Shown: positions 19,694-28,990 of the stretch, piece after piece | Layout of the letters: each line of letters begins with the position of its first letter | How positions within the stretch are numbered: position 1 is the first letter of the stretch | Origin: Luteibacter yeojuensis | GTDB lineage: Bacteria > Pseudomonadota > Gammaproteobacteria > Xanthomonadales > Rhodanobacteraceae | Reading direction: 5' to 3' | Assembly (NCBI RefSeq): GCF_000964085.1 | Contig: NZ_JZRB01000058.1 | Span: forward strand, 1-64,000 | DNA: 64,000 nucleotides | The notes under the pieces: model-generated | What the model was told of the DNA's origin: nothing | Seen by the model: only the letters and a program-made list of their open reading frames with translations | Databases searched by the model: none | Translations under genes and position numbers: made by a program

Positions 19694-21352
19694 ATGCAGT
19701 TCAATCCGGGCCGTATGAGGGGAATCACTATCAAACTTGGGCTGCTTGCGTGCGTGACCGCCGTCGCGACGCTGGCGCCTGCCGCCTCGAACGCGGCAGA
19801 CGTGAAGTCCGCGCGCGTCTGGGCTGGCCCCGAATACACGCGCGTGGTCTTCGATCTTTCCGGGCCGGCCACCTACAAGATGTCCCAGGGCGATACCCCG
19901 GGCAGCGTGGTGCTGGATATCGCCGGCAGCGCGGTGGCATCCGATTTCTCGGCGCCGGGCGGGCAGGGCCTGTTCAAGTCCATGAGCACGGGCAAGCAGG
20001 GCGGTGGCGCCCGGCTTACCGCCACGGTGGATGCGAAGGCCAAGCCGAAGAGCTTCCTCCTGAAGCCCGCCGGCGATTACGGCTACCGCCTGGTGCTCGA
20101 CCTCTACCCGGGTGGCCAGTCCGATCCGGGCGACAACAGCCCGGGCGACGATGTCACCCCGGCCGTGGCCAAGGCCGTCGCCGACGCACCTGCCGATGCG
20201 CCGGTCGCGCTCGTGTCGACGAAGAAGGGCGCGAAGGGCAGCCGCACGCCGCCGCCGGGCGTGCCGCCCATGGCCGGTGGTGGCCGCAAGGTGGTCGTGG
20301 CCATCGATGCCGGCCACGGCGGCGAGGATCCGGGTGCCAAGGGCGCCACGGGCCTGCGCGAGAAGGATGTCACCCTCATGGTGGCCCGCGAGCTCGCCGA
20401 CCAGATCAACCGCCAGCCGGGCATGCAGGCGGTGCTGACCCGCAATGGCGATTACTTCATCCCGCTGAAGCGCCGCTACCAGATCGCCCGCGAGCACAAT
20501 GCCGACATGTTCGTGTCCATCCATGCGGATGCGTTCAAGAACAGCGACGCCAAGGGCTCGTCGGTGTGGGTGCTGTCACCCCGCGGCAAGACCTCCGAGG
20601 CGGCCCGCTGGCTGGCCGACCGTGAAAACCGCGCCGACCTGGTCGGCGGCGTCTCGCTCGACGACAAGGACGATTCCCTGGCGGCCGTGCTGCTCGACCT
20701 GCAGCAGGGCTACGCCATGCAGGCCTCGGAGCAGATCGCCGGCAACGTGCTGAAGGCGCTGGGCCGCCTTGGCCCCACGCACCGTGGCTATGTCGAGCGC
20801 GCCAACTTCGTCGTGCTGCGCTCGCCCGACGTGCCCTCCATCCTCGTCGAGACGGCGTTCATCACCAACCCGTCCGAAGAAACCCGCCTGCGTAACGAAG
20901 GCCACCGCGAAGAGCTGGCCAGCGCCGTGCTCGGCGGCGTGCGCAACTACTTCGAATCCATGCCCCCGCCAGGCACGTGGTTCGCGGCCCAGGCCGCGCG
21001 CCGCAACGGCACCTACGTGGCGGCCACGCCGGCACCGGTCGAGCCTGAAGGCGGCGCGGACGACAGCGCCGACGACACGCCCGCGCCCAAGGCCGTGGCA
21101 AAAAGCGACAAGGCCGACAAGGCCCCGGCCACGTCGAAGAAGACGATCGCCAAGGCAGACGTGCCGTCGAAGAAGGGCGGCAAGGGCCGCGCCGACGACA
21201 ACATCCGCGACGTGCACCGCGTGGGCCGCGGCGAGACGCTGACGGGTATCGCCCAGCAGTACGGCGTCTCGGTCGGCGCGCTGAAGTTGGCCAACAAGAT
21301 GAATGACAATACCGTGCGGGTCGGTAGCGTCATGGTCATCCCATCTAGCTGA
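19694..21352 (+). CDS. amiB: N-acetylmuramoyl-L-alanine amidase with AMIN and LysM domains
   Basis: 552 residues. Order: signal peptide (about 1-35; an alternative start is Met8 at 19715), AMIN domain (about 37-140), Amidase_3 domain (about 195-425) and a C-terminal LysM domain (about 505-550, HRVGRGETLTGIAQQYGVS). Catalytic zinc-ligand regions are visible: IDAGHGGEDPGAKG, SIHADAF and VETAFITNPSEE. It cleaves peptidoglycan during cell separation in the periplasm. A Lys/Ala/Asp-rich linker joins the last two domains. The AmiB label rests on the LysM domain and the mutL neighbour. Confidence 0.92.
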   Translation: MQFNPGRMRGITIKLGLLACVTAVATLAPAASNAADVKSARVWAGPEYTRVVFDLSGPATYKMSQGDTPGSVVLDIAGSAVASDFSAPGGQGLFKSMSTGKQGGGARLTATVDAKAKPKSFLLKPAGDYGYRLVLDLYPGGQSDPGDNSPGDDVTPAVAKAVADAPADAPVALVSTKKGAKGSRTPPPGVPPMAGGGRKVVVAIDAGHGGEDPGAKGATGLREKDVTLMVARELADQINRQPGMQAVLTRNGDYFIPLKRRYQIAREHNADMFVSIHADAFKNSDAKGSSVWVLSPRGKTSEAARWLADRENRADLVGGVSLDDKDDSLAAVLLDLQQGYAMQASEQIAGNVLKALGRLGPTHRGYVERANFVVLRSPDVPSILVETAFITNPSEETRLRNEGHREELASAVLGGVRNYFESMPPPGTWFAAQAARRNGTYVAATPAPVEPEGGADDSADDTPAPKAVAKSDKADKAPATSKKTIAKADVPSKKGGKGRADDNIRDVHRVGRGETLTGIAQQYGVSVGALKLANKMNDNTVRVGSVMVIPSS

Positions 21353-21360
21353 TCGCCGGG

Positions 21361-21437
21361 GCATCGCGCGCAAGCGCGCTCCCACAGGGAAGGCCGCCCA
21401 CCTACGTGCTCTGGTGGGAGCGCGCTCGCGCGCGATG
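21361..21437. repeat. REP-type palindromic pair, family A
   Basis: GCATCGCGCGCAAGCGCGCT at 21361 and its inverse GGGAGCGCGCTCGCGCGCGA ending near 21436. It fills the amiB-mutL gap. Confidence 0.85.
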
Positions 21438-21478
21438 CTCTATCCTTCCAGCCTGAACGCGCAAGTCAGGCCCAAGCC

Positions 21479-23335
21479 ATGCCCATCCGTGCCCTACCGC
21501 CCGAGCTGATCAACCAGATCGCGGCCGGTGAAGTCATCGAGCGCCCCGCCTCGGTGGTGAAGGAACTCGTGGAGAACAGCATCGATGCCGGTGCCCGCCG
21601 CATCGAGGTGGACATCGAGCAGGGCGGCGTGCGCCTCATCCGCGTGCGCGACGATGGCGGCGGCATCCCCCGCGAGGAACTGCCCCTGGCCGTGGCCTCG
21701 CATGCCACCAGCAAGATCGCCAGCTTCGACGACCTCGAGCGCGTGGCCAGCATGGGGTTCCGTGGCGAAGCCCTTGCCTCCGTCTCGTCCGTCGCGCGCT
21801 TTTCGCTCACCTCGCGCCAGGCCGGCCAGGACGCCGCGTGGCGCATCGAAGTGGACGGCGGCAAGTACACCGATGCACGCCCCGCGCAGCATCCGCCGGG
21901 CACCACCATCGAGGTGCGCGATCTCTTCTACAACGTGCCCGCGCGGCGCAAGTTCCTCCGCGCCGAGCGCACGGAGTTCGCGCACATCGACGACCTGCTG
22001 AAGTCGCTGGCGCTGGCGCGCGAGGGCGTCGATATCCGCCTCACGCACAACGGCAAGCCCGTGCGCCTGCTCAAGCCCGCGCGCGATGAGCACGCGGCGC
22101 TGGCGCGGGTGGCGGAAGTGCTGGGCCCGGATTTCCCGGGCCAGGCGCTGCGCGTGGAGCACGAGGCGGCCGGCCTGCGCCTGTCGGGCTGGGTGGGCTT
22201 GCCCACCGCGTCGCGCTCGCAGGCCGACCAGCAGTATTTCTACGTCAACGGCCGCCTCGTCCGCGACCGCATCGTGGCGCATGCGGTACGCCAGGCCTAC
22301 GCCGACGTGCTGTTCCACGGCCGCCACCCGGTGTTCGTGCTGTTCCTTGAACTCGACCCCGCGGGCGTCGACGTCAACGTGCACCCGGCGAAAAACGAAG
22401 TGCGCTTCCGCGAGCAGCGCCTCATCCACGATTTCCTGTTCCGTACGCTGCACGAGGCCCTGTCGCAGACGCGCGCCGGTGCCGTGCCGAATGAAGCCGC
22501 CATGCCGGTCGCCGCCGCGGCCACGGGCGGCTTCGAATCGCGTGTATCGCAACCCATGCCACACGCCATGCCCGCGTGGCCGCAGCAGGCCAGCCAGTCG
22601 CGGCTGAACCTGGGCGTGCGCGAGCAGCCGCTGGCGGGCTATGCCACGCTGTTCGGCGAGGCGCAGAACAGCGCGTCCACCAGCTTCGCGCCGCGCCCCT
22701 CCGCGTCGTGGTCGCCCACGCTGGCGCAGGACCCGGAGCAGGGCGATGACATTCCGCCCCTGGGCTATGCCATCGCGCAGCTGAAGAACATCTACGTGCT
22801 GGCGGAAAACGCGCACGGCATGGTGCTGGTGGACATGCACGCGGCGCACGAGCGCATTACGTACGAGAAACTGAAAAATGGCCGCGTCACCGCCAGCCTG
22901 CGTTCGCAGATGATGCTGGTGCCGCTGTCCATCGCCGTCAGCGCGAAAGAAGCCGCGGCGGCGGAAGAACACGCCGAGGCGCTCGCCGACTGGGGCCTCG
23001 AACTGTCGCGCAGCGGCCCGTCCGGCGTCGTCGTGCGCCGTATCCCTTCGCTGCTCGAGGGCGCCGACGTGGCGCAGCTCACGCGCGACGTGCTGGCCGA
23101 GCTCGCGCAGCACGGCAGCTCGCGCCGCCTCGAAGAACTGGAAAACGAACTGCTCTCGACGATGGCCTGCCACGGTTCCGTGCGTGCCGGCCGCCGCCTG
23201 GGGCTTCCCGAAATGAACGCCTTGCTGCGCGAAATGGAAGCCACCGAACGCAGCGGCCAATGCAACCACGGCCGCCCCACCTGGGTGCAGCTCTCGCTCG
23301 CCGAGCTGGACAAACTCTTCCTGCGCGGCCGCTAA
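21479..23335 (+). CDS. mutL: DNA mismatch repair protein MutL
   Basis: 618 residues. The GHKL ATPase motifs are complete: [14 protein letters not shown] near residue 30, DDGGGI near 58, ATSKI near 77 and [12 protein letters not shown] near 93. A proline/alanine-rich linker (about 340-420) leads to the C-terminal dimerisation domain, which ends [14 protein letters not shown]. MutL links MutS to MutH-like or intrinsic nicking steps; the DQHAxxER endonuclease motif appears here as [12 protein letters not shown], so the metal-site aspartate context is present but Q is replaced by M. miaA, a frequent neighbour, does not follow. Confidence 0.97.
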   Translation: MPIRALPPELINQIAAGEVIERPASVVKELVENSIDAGARRIEVDIEQGGVRLIRVRDDGGGIPREELPLAVASHATSKIASFDDLERVASMGFRGEALASVSSVARFSLTSRQAGQDAAWRIEVDGGKYTDARPAQHPPGTTIEVRDLFYNVPARRKFLRAERTEFAHIDDLLKSLALAREGVDIRLTHNGKPVRLLKPARDEHAALARVAEVLGPDFPGQALRVEHEAAGLRLSGWVGLPTASRSQADQQYFYVNGRLVRDRIVAHAVRQAYADVLFHGRHPVFVLFLELDPAGVDVNVHPAKNEVRFREQRLIHDFLFRTLHEALSQTRAGAVPNEAAMPVAAAATGGFESRVSQPMPHAMPAWPQQASQSRLNLGVREQPLAGYATLFGEAQNSASTSFAPRPSASWSPTLAQDPEQGDDIPPLGYAIAQLKNIYVLAENAHGMVLVDMHAAHERITYEKLKNGRVTASLRSQMMLVPLSIAVSAKEAAAAEEHAEALADWGLELSRSGPSGVVVRRIPSLLEGADVAQLTRDVLAELAQHGSSRRLEELENELLSTMACHGSVRAGRRLGLPEMNALLREMEATERSGQCNHGRPTWVQLSLAELDKLFLRGR

Positions 23336-23341
23336 CCCCAA

Positions 23342-23439
23342 TGTAGGAGCCCACCCCGTGGGCGACAGCTCTTCGCGACACGCGCCAAGGCCCCCGCAGG
23401 TTGTCGCAAAAGATGTCGCCCACGGGGTGGGCTCCTACG
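23342..23439. repeat. Palindromic repeat, family B
   Basis: TGTAGGAGCCCACCCCGTGG at 23342 and its inverse ending at 23439, about 98 bases, with a non-matching centre. It lies in the mutL to DUF1684-gene gap. Confidence 0.85.
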
Positions 23440-23464
23440 AGACGCCTGTTTCCATGAGGTTCGT

Positions 23465-24352
23465 ATGTTCAAGTCACTTGCCCTCGCTTCCGCCGTCGCC
23501 ATGACGACCAGCAACGCCCTTGCCGCCGACGATCTCCAGGCCACCGTGGAAAAGGCGCGCGCCGAACGGCTTGCCGCGCTCACGGCACCGGATGGCTGGC
23601 TGAGCCTCATCGGCCTGGAATGGCTGGAGCCGGGCGCGAATCGCGTGGGCAGCGCGGCCGACAACGACATCGTGCTAAAAGCGGGCCCCCCGCACCTGGG
23701 CACCATCACGCTGGACGCTAACGGTGCCGCCACCATCGAGCTGGCGAAAGGCAGTGGCGCGCTCGTCGATGGCCGCGAGGTGGAGCGTGCCACGCTGGTC
23801 GACGACGCCGACGGCCGCAAGCCCACCGACGTGCGTTTCGGTTCCGCGCAGTTCTTCGTCATCGCCCGCGACGGCCGCAAGGCGCTGCGCGTGAAAGACG
23901 AAAACGCGCAGACCCGCACGCACTTCCTCGGCCTCGACTATTTCCCCATCGACCCATCGTGGCGCGTCGTGGCCGACTGGGTGCCGTTCGATCCGCCGCA
24001 TGAACTCGAGATCGGTTCGGTGCTGGGCACCATCGACAAGGAGAAGGTGCCGGGCAAGGCCGTGTTCACCCGCGACGGCCACACGTTCGAGCTTTTCCCC
24101 ATCCAGGAAGAACCGAACTCGCTGTTCTTCGTCTTCGCCGACCGCACCAGCGGCAAGGAGACCTACGGCGCCGCGCGTTTCCTCGATACGCCGCTGGCGA
24201 AAGACGGCAAGCTGGTGCTCGATTTCAACCAGGCGCGCAACCCGCCATGCGCGTTCACGCCCTATGCGACGTGCCCGCTGGCGCCGCCGGAGAACCGGCT
24301 GGATGTGCGGGTGACGGCGGGTGAGAAGAATTACCGGGGTGGGCACCACTAA
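23465..24352 (+). CDS. DUF1684 family protein, probably exported
   Basis: 295 residues. The start MFKSLALASAVAMTTSNALAAD is a signal peptide, so the protein is probably periplasmic. DUF1684 features are present: GWLSLIGLEWLEPGANRVGS near residue 44, WRVVADWVPFDPP, and the C-terminal RNPPCAFTPYATCPLAPPENRL segment with two cysteines. The function of the family is not established; the C-terminal Cys pair and conserved NPPCAF motif are common to its members. It is flanked by palindromic repeats on both sides. Confidence 0.8.
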   Translation: MFKSLALASAVAMTTSNALAADDLQATVEKARAERLAALTAPDGWLSLIGLEWLEPGANRVGSAADNDIVLKAGPPHLGTITLDANGAATIELAKGSGALVDGREVERATLVDDADGRKPTDVRFGSAQFFVIARDGRKALRVKDENAQTRTHFLGLDYFPIDPSWRVVADWVPFDPPHELEIGSVLGTIDKEKVPGKAVFTRDGHTFELFPIQEEPNSLFFVFADRTSGKETYGAARFLDTPLAKDGKLVLDFNQARNPPCAFTPYATCPLAPPENRLDVRVTAGEKNYRGGHH

Positions 24353-24381
24353 GGGTTCCCGCTTCTTCGCCTTGTTGGTTT

Positions 24382-24440
24382 TTCGCGCGCAAGCGCGCCC
24401 CTACAGGGTTGAATCTGTGGGAGCGCGCTTGCGCGCGATG
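24382..24440. repeat. REP-type palindromic pair, family A
   Basis: TTCGCGCGCAAGCGCGCCCC near 24382 and TGTGGGAGCGCGCTTGCGCG near 24417 form a short-spaced inverse pair between convergent genes. Confidence 0.8.
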
Positions 24441-24444
24441 CTCT

Positions 24445-25227
24445 TCAAACGCCCTTGAAAGCGGGCTTGCGGCGCTCGAGGAACGCCGTGGTGCCTTCGC
24501 GCATATCCTCCGTCGAGAACGCGATGGCGAAGCCCTGCGTTTCAAACGCAAGGCCCTGGTCGATCGCGCATTCGCCGCCTTCGATCACGGCATCGAGGAT
24601 GCCCTTCAGCGCAAGCGGCGCCGCGGCGGCCAGCTGGTCGGCCATGGCATCCACCGTGGCGTCGAGTTCGTCCGCAGGCACCACGCGCGTGACGATGCCC
24701 AGCCGCTCGGCGCGCGCCGCGTCGATCTGCTGGCCCAGCAGACACAGTTCCAGGGCGGCGCCACGGCCGGTGAGGCGCGTGAGGCGCTGCGTGCCGCCAA
24801 AGCCCGGGATCAGCCCGAGGCCGATCTCCGGCTGGCCGAACTTCGCTTTCTCACTCGCGACGCGCAGGTGGCAGGCCATGGCCAGTTCCATGCCGCCGCC
24901 CAGGGCGTAGCCCTGGATCTTCGCCAGCACCGGCTTGCCAAGGCGCTCGATGGTGAGCATCAGCTGCTGGCCCGCCAGCGACGCGGCCTGGGCCTTCACC
25001 GGCGACCACGCGGTCATCTCGGAGATATCCGCGCCGGCCACGAAGGCCTTCTCGCCCGCGCCCGCCAGCACCACCACGCGCACGGCGTCGTCCTGCTGGG
25101 CCTGGCGGAACGCGAGGGTCAGCTCGCCGATCGTCTCGCGGTTCAGCGCGTTGAGCTTGTCGGGGCGGTTGACGGTGATGGTGCGGACGGCGCCGCGGTC
25201 GGCGGTGGTCAGGGTGCGGAAGGCCAT
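24445..25227 (-). CDS. Enoyl-CoA hydratase/isomerase family protein
   Basis: 260 residues from the ATG at 25227; the longer frame to 25380 adds 51 residues unlike the family. Crotonase features: NRPDKLNALNRETIGEL, the oxyanion-hole segments VAGADISEM (about 67) and ALGGGMELAMACHLRVAS (about 106), and the catalytic glutamates in GQPEIGLGLIPGFGGTQRL. It probably hydrates 2-enoyl-CoA in fatty-acid breakdown. It stands alone between a repeat and the divergent FKBP gene. Confidence 0.88.
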   Translation of the reverse strand: MAFRTLTTADRGAVRTITVNRPDKLNALNRETIGELTLAFRQAQQDDAVRVVVLAGAGEKAFVAGADISEMTAWSPVKAQAASLAGQQLMLTIERLGKPVLAKIQGYALGGGMELAMACHLRVASEKAKFGQPEIGLGLIPGFGGTQRLTRLTGRGAALELCLLGQQIDAARAERLGIVTRVVPADELDATVDAMADQLAAAAPLALKGILDAVIEGGECAIDQGLAFETQGFAIAFSTEDMREGTTAFLERRKPAFKGV

Positions 25228-25373
25228 GGTCAGGTCCGGCGGGTGGTGGGAGCGCGGATGGTAACAGGGGAACCTTTGCCCCCCGAATGGCGTCTCAGGG
25301 CGTACGGGCACCGGGCCGGCCTGATGGACTATCCTCCACGCGTGCCCGGGTAACCGGGTCCACGGAGAACGGG

Positions 25374-26102
25374 ATGTCACCCCAGCGTCTGTTTGTCATT
25401 GCCATGGGCCTGTGCTGCGGCACGGCCTTCGCCCAGGCGGCGCCGCCGGCGCCTGCCAGCAGCGTGCCCGCCAGCGGCGCGCCGGCCATCGACAAGACCA
25501 AGCTGTCGTACGCCATCGGCTACCAGATCGGCACGCAGTTCGCGAACAGCGCGCAGCCGGATGTCGACATCGCCACCCTGGTCAAGGCCCTGCAGGATGG
25601 CTACGCCAAGCGCGCCCCCGGCGTGCCCATCGATGTGATGCAGCAACAGCTGGTGAACTTCGACGCCAAGGTGCAGCGCGATTCGGTCGTGGCCTTCCGC
25701 CGCGTAGCCACCGGCAACGCGCAGCGCAGCGCCGATTTCCTCGCGAAGAACAAGACCAAGGCCGGCGTGGTCACGTTGCCCTCGGGCATCCAGTACAACG
25801 TGCTGGCGCGCGGCAACGGCCCGCAGGCCCAGGTCACCAGCACCGTCGTGGTCAATTACCGCGGCGCGCTCATCGACGGCACCGAGTTCGACAGCTCCTA
25901 CGCGCACGGCAAGCCCGTCACCTTCACCGTGAACCGGGTCATCCCGGGCTGGCAGGATGTGATTCCGCGCATGCACGTGGGCGATAAATGGAAGGTGGTG
26001 ATCCCGCCGCAGCTTGCCTACGGCGAGCGCGGCGAGCTGCCGCGCATCGGCCCCAACGAGGCCCTGGTGTTCGAGATCGAGCTGGTGGGCATCCGCCCGT
26101 AA
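25374..26102 (+). CDS. FKBP-type peptidyl-prolyl isomerase, FkpA/Mip-like
   Basis: 242 residues from the ATG at 25374. The N-terminal MSPQRLFVIAMGLCCGTAFA is a signal peptide. A helical N-terminal domain (LSYAIGYQIGTQFA; DIATLVKALQDGYA) is followed by an FKBP catalytic domain from about 140 (GALIDGTEFDSSYAHGKPVTF; GWQDVIPRMHVGDKWKVVIPP). Likely a periplasmic folding catalyst and chaperone. Its upstream 146 bases hold the divergent start of the enoyl-CoA hydratase gene. Confidence 0.92.
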   Translation: MSPQRLFVIAMGLCCGTAFAQAAPPAPASSVPASGAPAIDKTKLSYAIGYQIGTQFANSAQPDVDIATLVKALQDGYAKRAPGVPIDVMQQQLVNFDAKVQRDSVVAFRRVATGNAQRSADFLAKNKTKAGVVTLPSGIQYNVLARGNGPQAQVTSTVVVNYRGALIDGTEFDSSYAHGKPVTFTVNRVIPGWQDVIPRMHVGDKWKVVIPPQLAYGERGELPRIGPNEALVFEIELVGIRP

Positions 26103-26114
26103 GCCGCCCGCGCT

Positions 26115-26321
26115 ATGATGGCCGGCGACATGGCCATCGCCCCCCTCCCGCCTGCCAGCCTGCCCCTCACGCCTTGCACCGGTGTCTGCCGGCTTGATGC
26201 GCGTGGCCTTTGCGAAGGCTGCCTGCGCACCGGCGGCGAGATCGCGGCCTGGCGCACGCTCAGCGACGAGGAGAAGCTGTGGATCATGGACGAAGTGCTG
26301 CCCCACCGGCAGGCGGGCTGA
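26115..26321 (+). CDS. DUF1289 family protein
   Basis: Up to 68 residues; starts at 26115, 26118 or 26130 are possible and none has a clear ribosome binding site. TATGAT at 26114-26119 could be a -10 box, which would favour the ATG at 26130. DUF1289 is shown by the cysteine pattern PCTGVCRLDARGLCEGCLRT and the following IAAWRTLSDEEKLWIM. The four cysteines suggest metal or Fe-S binding, but the function is unknown. Its stop overlaps the Nudix gene (TGATG). Confidence 0.8.
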   Translation: MMAGDMAIAPLPPASLPLTPCTGVCRLDARGLCEGCLRTGGEIAAWRTLSDEEKLWIMDEVLPHRQAG

Positions 26322-26929
26322 TGGACGACCTGCTGGCGCGGCTGCATGGTGCGTTGCTTCCCCTCGAAGCACCCCCGGGGCCGCACGGCTGGAACCACGA
26401 CGACATGGTCCGCCTCATCGGCGACGTGCCGCGCCGCCGCGCCGCGGTGCTCATCGGCATCCGCGACGACCGCGAACAGAACGTGCTGTTCACCCTGCGC
26501 ACCGACACCCTGCAGCAGCACGCGGGGCAGGTGGCGTTCCCGGGTGGCCGCGTCGAAGCGAGCGATGCCGATGTCGTCGCCACCGCCTTGCGCGAAAGCC
26601 GCGAAGAGATCGGCCTCGAGGAGCGCTTCGTCACGCCTTTGGGCTACCTCGAGGCCATGGAAACCATCAGCGGGTTCAGCGTCACGCCCGTCGTCGCGCG
26701 CATCGCGGCCGATGCGCCGCTGAAGCCCGACCCGGGCGAGGTGGCCGAAGTGTTCGAAGTGCCGTTCGGTTTCTTCACCGACCCGGCCAACCTGCGCCGT
26801 TACCGCATGGATTTCCGCGGCCACAACCGCGAAATGGTGGAGTTCCTGCACGCGGGCTACCGCATCTGGGGCGCCACCGCAGCCATGCTGTTCAACCTGC
26901 TTAAGCGGATGGGGCACCAGCCATGCTGA
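26321..26929 (+). CDS. nudL: Nudix hydrolase, probable coenzyme A pyrophosphatase
   Basis: 202 residues. The Nudix box (about residues 75-98) reads GGRVE..ALRESREEIGL; immediately before it, LQQHAGQVAFPGGR matches the UPF0035 signature of CoA diphosphatases. It would hydrolyse CoA to 3',5'-ADP and 4'-phosphopantetheine. It overlaps its neighbours on both sides (1 and 7 bases), so DUF1289, nudL and the sulfurtransferase form a tight operon. Confidence 0.85.
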   Translation: MDDLLARLHGALLPLEAPPGPHGWNHDDMVRLIGDVPRRRAAVLIGIRDDREQNVLFTLRTDTLQQHAGQVAFPGGRVEASDADVVATALRESREEIGLEERFVTPLGYLEAMETISGFSVTPVVARIAADAPLKPDPGEVAEVFEVPFGFFTDPANLRRYRMDFRGHNREMVEFLHAGYRIWGATAAMLFNLLKRMGHQPC

Positions 26930-27783
26930 TCTCACGCACCCTCGTCGACGCGGCCACCGCCGCGAACCTGCCGGCCACCGACGTGCTGTTCGTCGATTGC
27001 CGATTCGACCTCGCCGATGCCGGCAAGGGCGACCGCGATTACGCCGAGGCGCACATCGCTGGCGCGGTGCGCGCCGACCTCGACCGCGAGCTGGCCGACA
27101 TGGGCACGCCCGCGAATGGCCGCGGCCGCCACCCGTTGCCCGGGCGGGCCGCGTTCGAAGCGTTCCTGTCGCGCATCGGCTGGCGCCCGGATACCCAGGT
27201 CATCGCCTACGACGGCGCAGGCGGCGCGCTCGCCGCCGCGCGTTTCTGGTGGCTGGCGCGGCTGGCCGGGCTCGACAACGTCGCCGTGCTCGACGGCGGC
27301 TGGCCCGCGTGGCTGGCGGCGAAGCTGCCGGTCGACAGCGTGGTGCCGGCGCGCGCACCCACCAGCGTGGATGCCTGCTTCGACGCGGCGGGCACCGTCA
27401 CGGCGGAAGAACTCAGCGCCGAACTTGCCAGCGGCCGCTTCGTGCTCATCGACGCACGCGCCACGCCGCGCTACCGCGGCGAGGTGGAGCCGCTCGACCC
27501 CGTCGCCGGCCATGTGCCCGGCGCGCGCAACCGGCCCTTCGCCGACAACCTCGACGCCAACGGCTTCTTCCGCCGGCCCGAGGAACTGCGCAAGGCATTC
27601 GAAGCCATCATCGGGCCGCACCCGGCGGAAGACGTGGTGCATATGTGCGGCTCCGGCGTCACCGCGTGCCATAACCTGCTGGCGATGGAATACGCGGGCC
27701 TGTGCGGCTCGCGGCTGTATGCGCCGTCGTGGTCGGGGTGGGTTTCGGATCGCGCGAGGCCGGTCGCCACCGGCGACCGGTAG
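26923..27783 (+). CDS. sseA: Sulfurtransferase, 3-mercaptopyruvate type
   Basis: 286 residues forming two rhodanese domains. The active-site cysteine is Cys242 in MCGSGVTACH; the CG[ST]GVT loop is that of mercaptopyruvate sulfurtransferases rather than thiosulfate rhodaneses. The first domain is inactive as usual. It overlaps nudL by 7 bases and is followed by a palindromic repeat, which ends the cluster. Confidence 0.9.
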   Translation: MLISRTLVDAATAANLPATDVLFVDCRFDLADAGKGDRDYAEAHIAGAVRADLDRELADMGTPANGRGRHPLPGRAAFEAFLSRIGWRPDTQVIAYDGAGGALAAARFWWLARLAGLDNVAVLDGGWPAWLAAKLPVDSVVPARAPTSVDACFDAAGTVTAEELSAELASGRFVLIDARATPRYRGEVEPLDPVAGHVPGARNRPFADNLDANGFFRRPEELRKAFEAIIGPHPAEDVVHMCGSGVTACHNLLAMEYAGLCGSRLYAPSWSGWVSDRARPVATGDR

Positions 27784-27784
27784 G

Positions 27785-27858
27785 CATCGCGCGCAAGCGC
27801 GCTCCCACAAGCGATCGGATGCCCGCCTACCCTGTGGGAGCGCGCTTGCGCGCGACGG
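27785..27858. repeat. REP-type palindromic pair, family A
   Basis: GCATCGCGCGCAAGCGCGCT at 27785 and TGTGGGAGCGCGCTTGCGCG.. to 27858, in the convergent gap between sseA and the oxidoreductase gene. Confidence 0.85.
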
Positions 27859-27861
27859 CTC

Positions 27862-28893
27862 CTAGAACGCCACCGTGCGCCTTTCCCGCGCCGAAACCTG
27901 CGCAGCTTCAATAACGCGGATCACATCCCGCGCCTCGCGCGCCGACACCGGCAGCTCGCCCTCGCCACGGATCGCCGCGGCCACGCCGTCGTAGTAGGCG
28001 GTATACCGCCCCGGCAGCGTATCGATCGTGGTGCTGGTGCCGTCGGCATCGGTGAAACGCCCGAACAGCCCCGGATCGTCCTCGCCCCAGCCGGCACCAC
28101 CTGGCCGCTTGCCTTCGCGCAGCGCAGCTTCCTGCCCATCGAGGCCGTACTTCACGAAGCTGCCGCCGTCGCCGTGCACGAGGTAGCGCGGCCCCGGGTC
28201 GCGCACGAGCACCGAGGCGTGCAGCACGGCGCGGCGCGGGCCGTAATCGAGCACGAGGTGGAAATAATCGTCGACCTTCGCCGCCGCGCGCTGGCGTGTC
28301 ACATCCGCCGTGACCGCGCGGGGCAGGCCGAACAGCACCAGGGCCTGGTCGATGAGATGCGCGCCGAGGTCGTAAAGCAGGCCCGAGCCCGGCACGTCGG
28401 TTTCCCGCCAACCCTGCTTGATCTCGGGACGGAAGCGGTCGAAATGGGCCTCGAAGTAAGCGACCTCGCCCAGGCGCCCATCTTCGACGAGGCGGCGCAC
28501 GGTGAGGAAGTCGTTATCCCAGCGGCGGTTCTGGAAGACGGAGAGGTGCCGGCGCTTCTCCGCCGCCAGCGCGATCAACGCGTCGGCGTCGGCCGCGGTG
28601 AGGGTGAAGGGCTTGTCGACCACGACGTGCTTGCCGGCCTCGAGCGCGGCACGCGCCAGCGGGGCATGGGCATCGTTCGGGGCCGCGATGACGACCAGCT
28701 CGATGGCCGGGTCGTTGATCAAATCTTGAGGATTTTCGTACGCCCGGGCTTCGGGAAAGTCACGGGATGTCTCGTCGATGCGGCGGCTGCCGATGGCCGC
28801 CAGGCGCAGGCCTTCCGCGGCCGCGATGAGCGGCGCATGGAAGAAAGCGCCTGCGGTGCCGTAGCCAATGAGGCCGGTGGGGATGGCGTGCAT
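27862..28893 (-). CDS. Gfo/Idh/MocA family oxidoreductase
   Basis: 343 residues. The Rossmann fold opens GLIGYGTAGAFFHAPLI; the conserved dinucleotide/substrate segment HVVVDKPFTLT has the EKP-type lysine (DKP), followed by a C-terminal alpha/beta domain with GSGLLYDLGAHLIDQAL. The family reduces or oxidises sugars and inositols with NAD(P); the closest named member by pattern is the YdgJ/YvaA type. The substrate cannot be read from the sequence. It diverges from the POT transporter gene with 97 bases between. Confidence 0.85.
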   Translation of the reverse strand: MHAIPTGLIGYGTAGAFFHAPLIAAAEGLRLAAIGSRRIDETSRDFPEARAYENPQDLINDPAIELVVIAAPNDAHAPLARAALEAGKHVVVDKPFTLTAADADALIALAAEKRRHLSVFQNRRWDNDFLTVRRLVEDGRLGEVAYFEAHFDRFRPEIKQGWRETDVPGSGLLYDLGAHLIDQALVLFGLPRAVTADVTRQRAAAKVDDYFHLVLDYGPRRAVLHASVLVRDPGPRYLVHGDGGSFVKYGLDGQEAALREGKRPGGAGWGEDDPGLFGRFTDADGTSTTIDTLPGRYTAYYDGVAAAIRGEGELPVSAREARDVIRVIEAAQVSARERRTVAF

Positions 28894-28990
28894 GGTCGCT
28901 CCGGGCGTGGACAGGCCGCTAGCGTAGCGCGGCGCCCCTGACCAATTCGTTTAGGATCCTGCCCTTCGTGGTCCATCACCCGGTAAGTGC

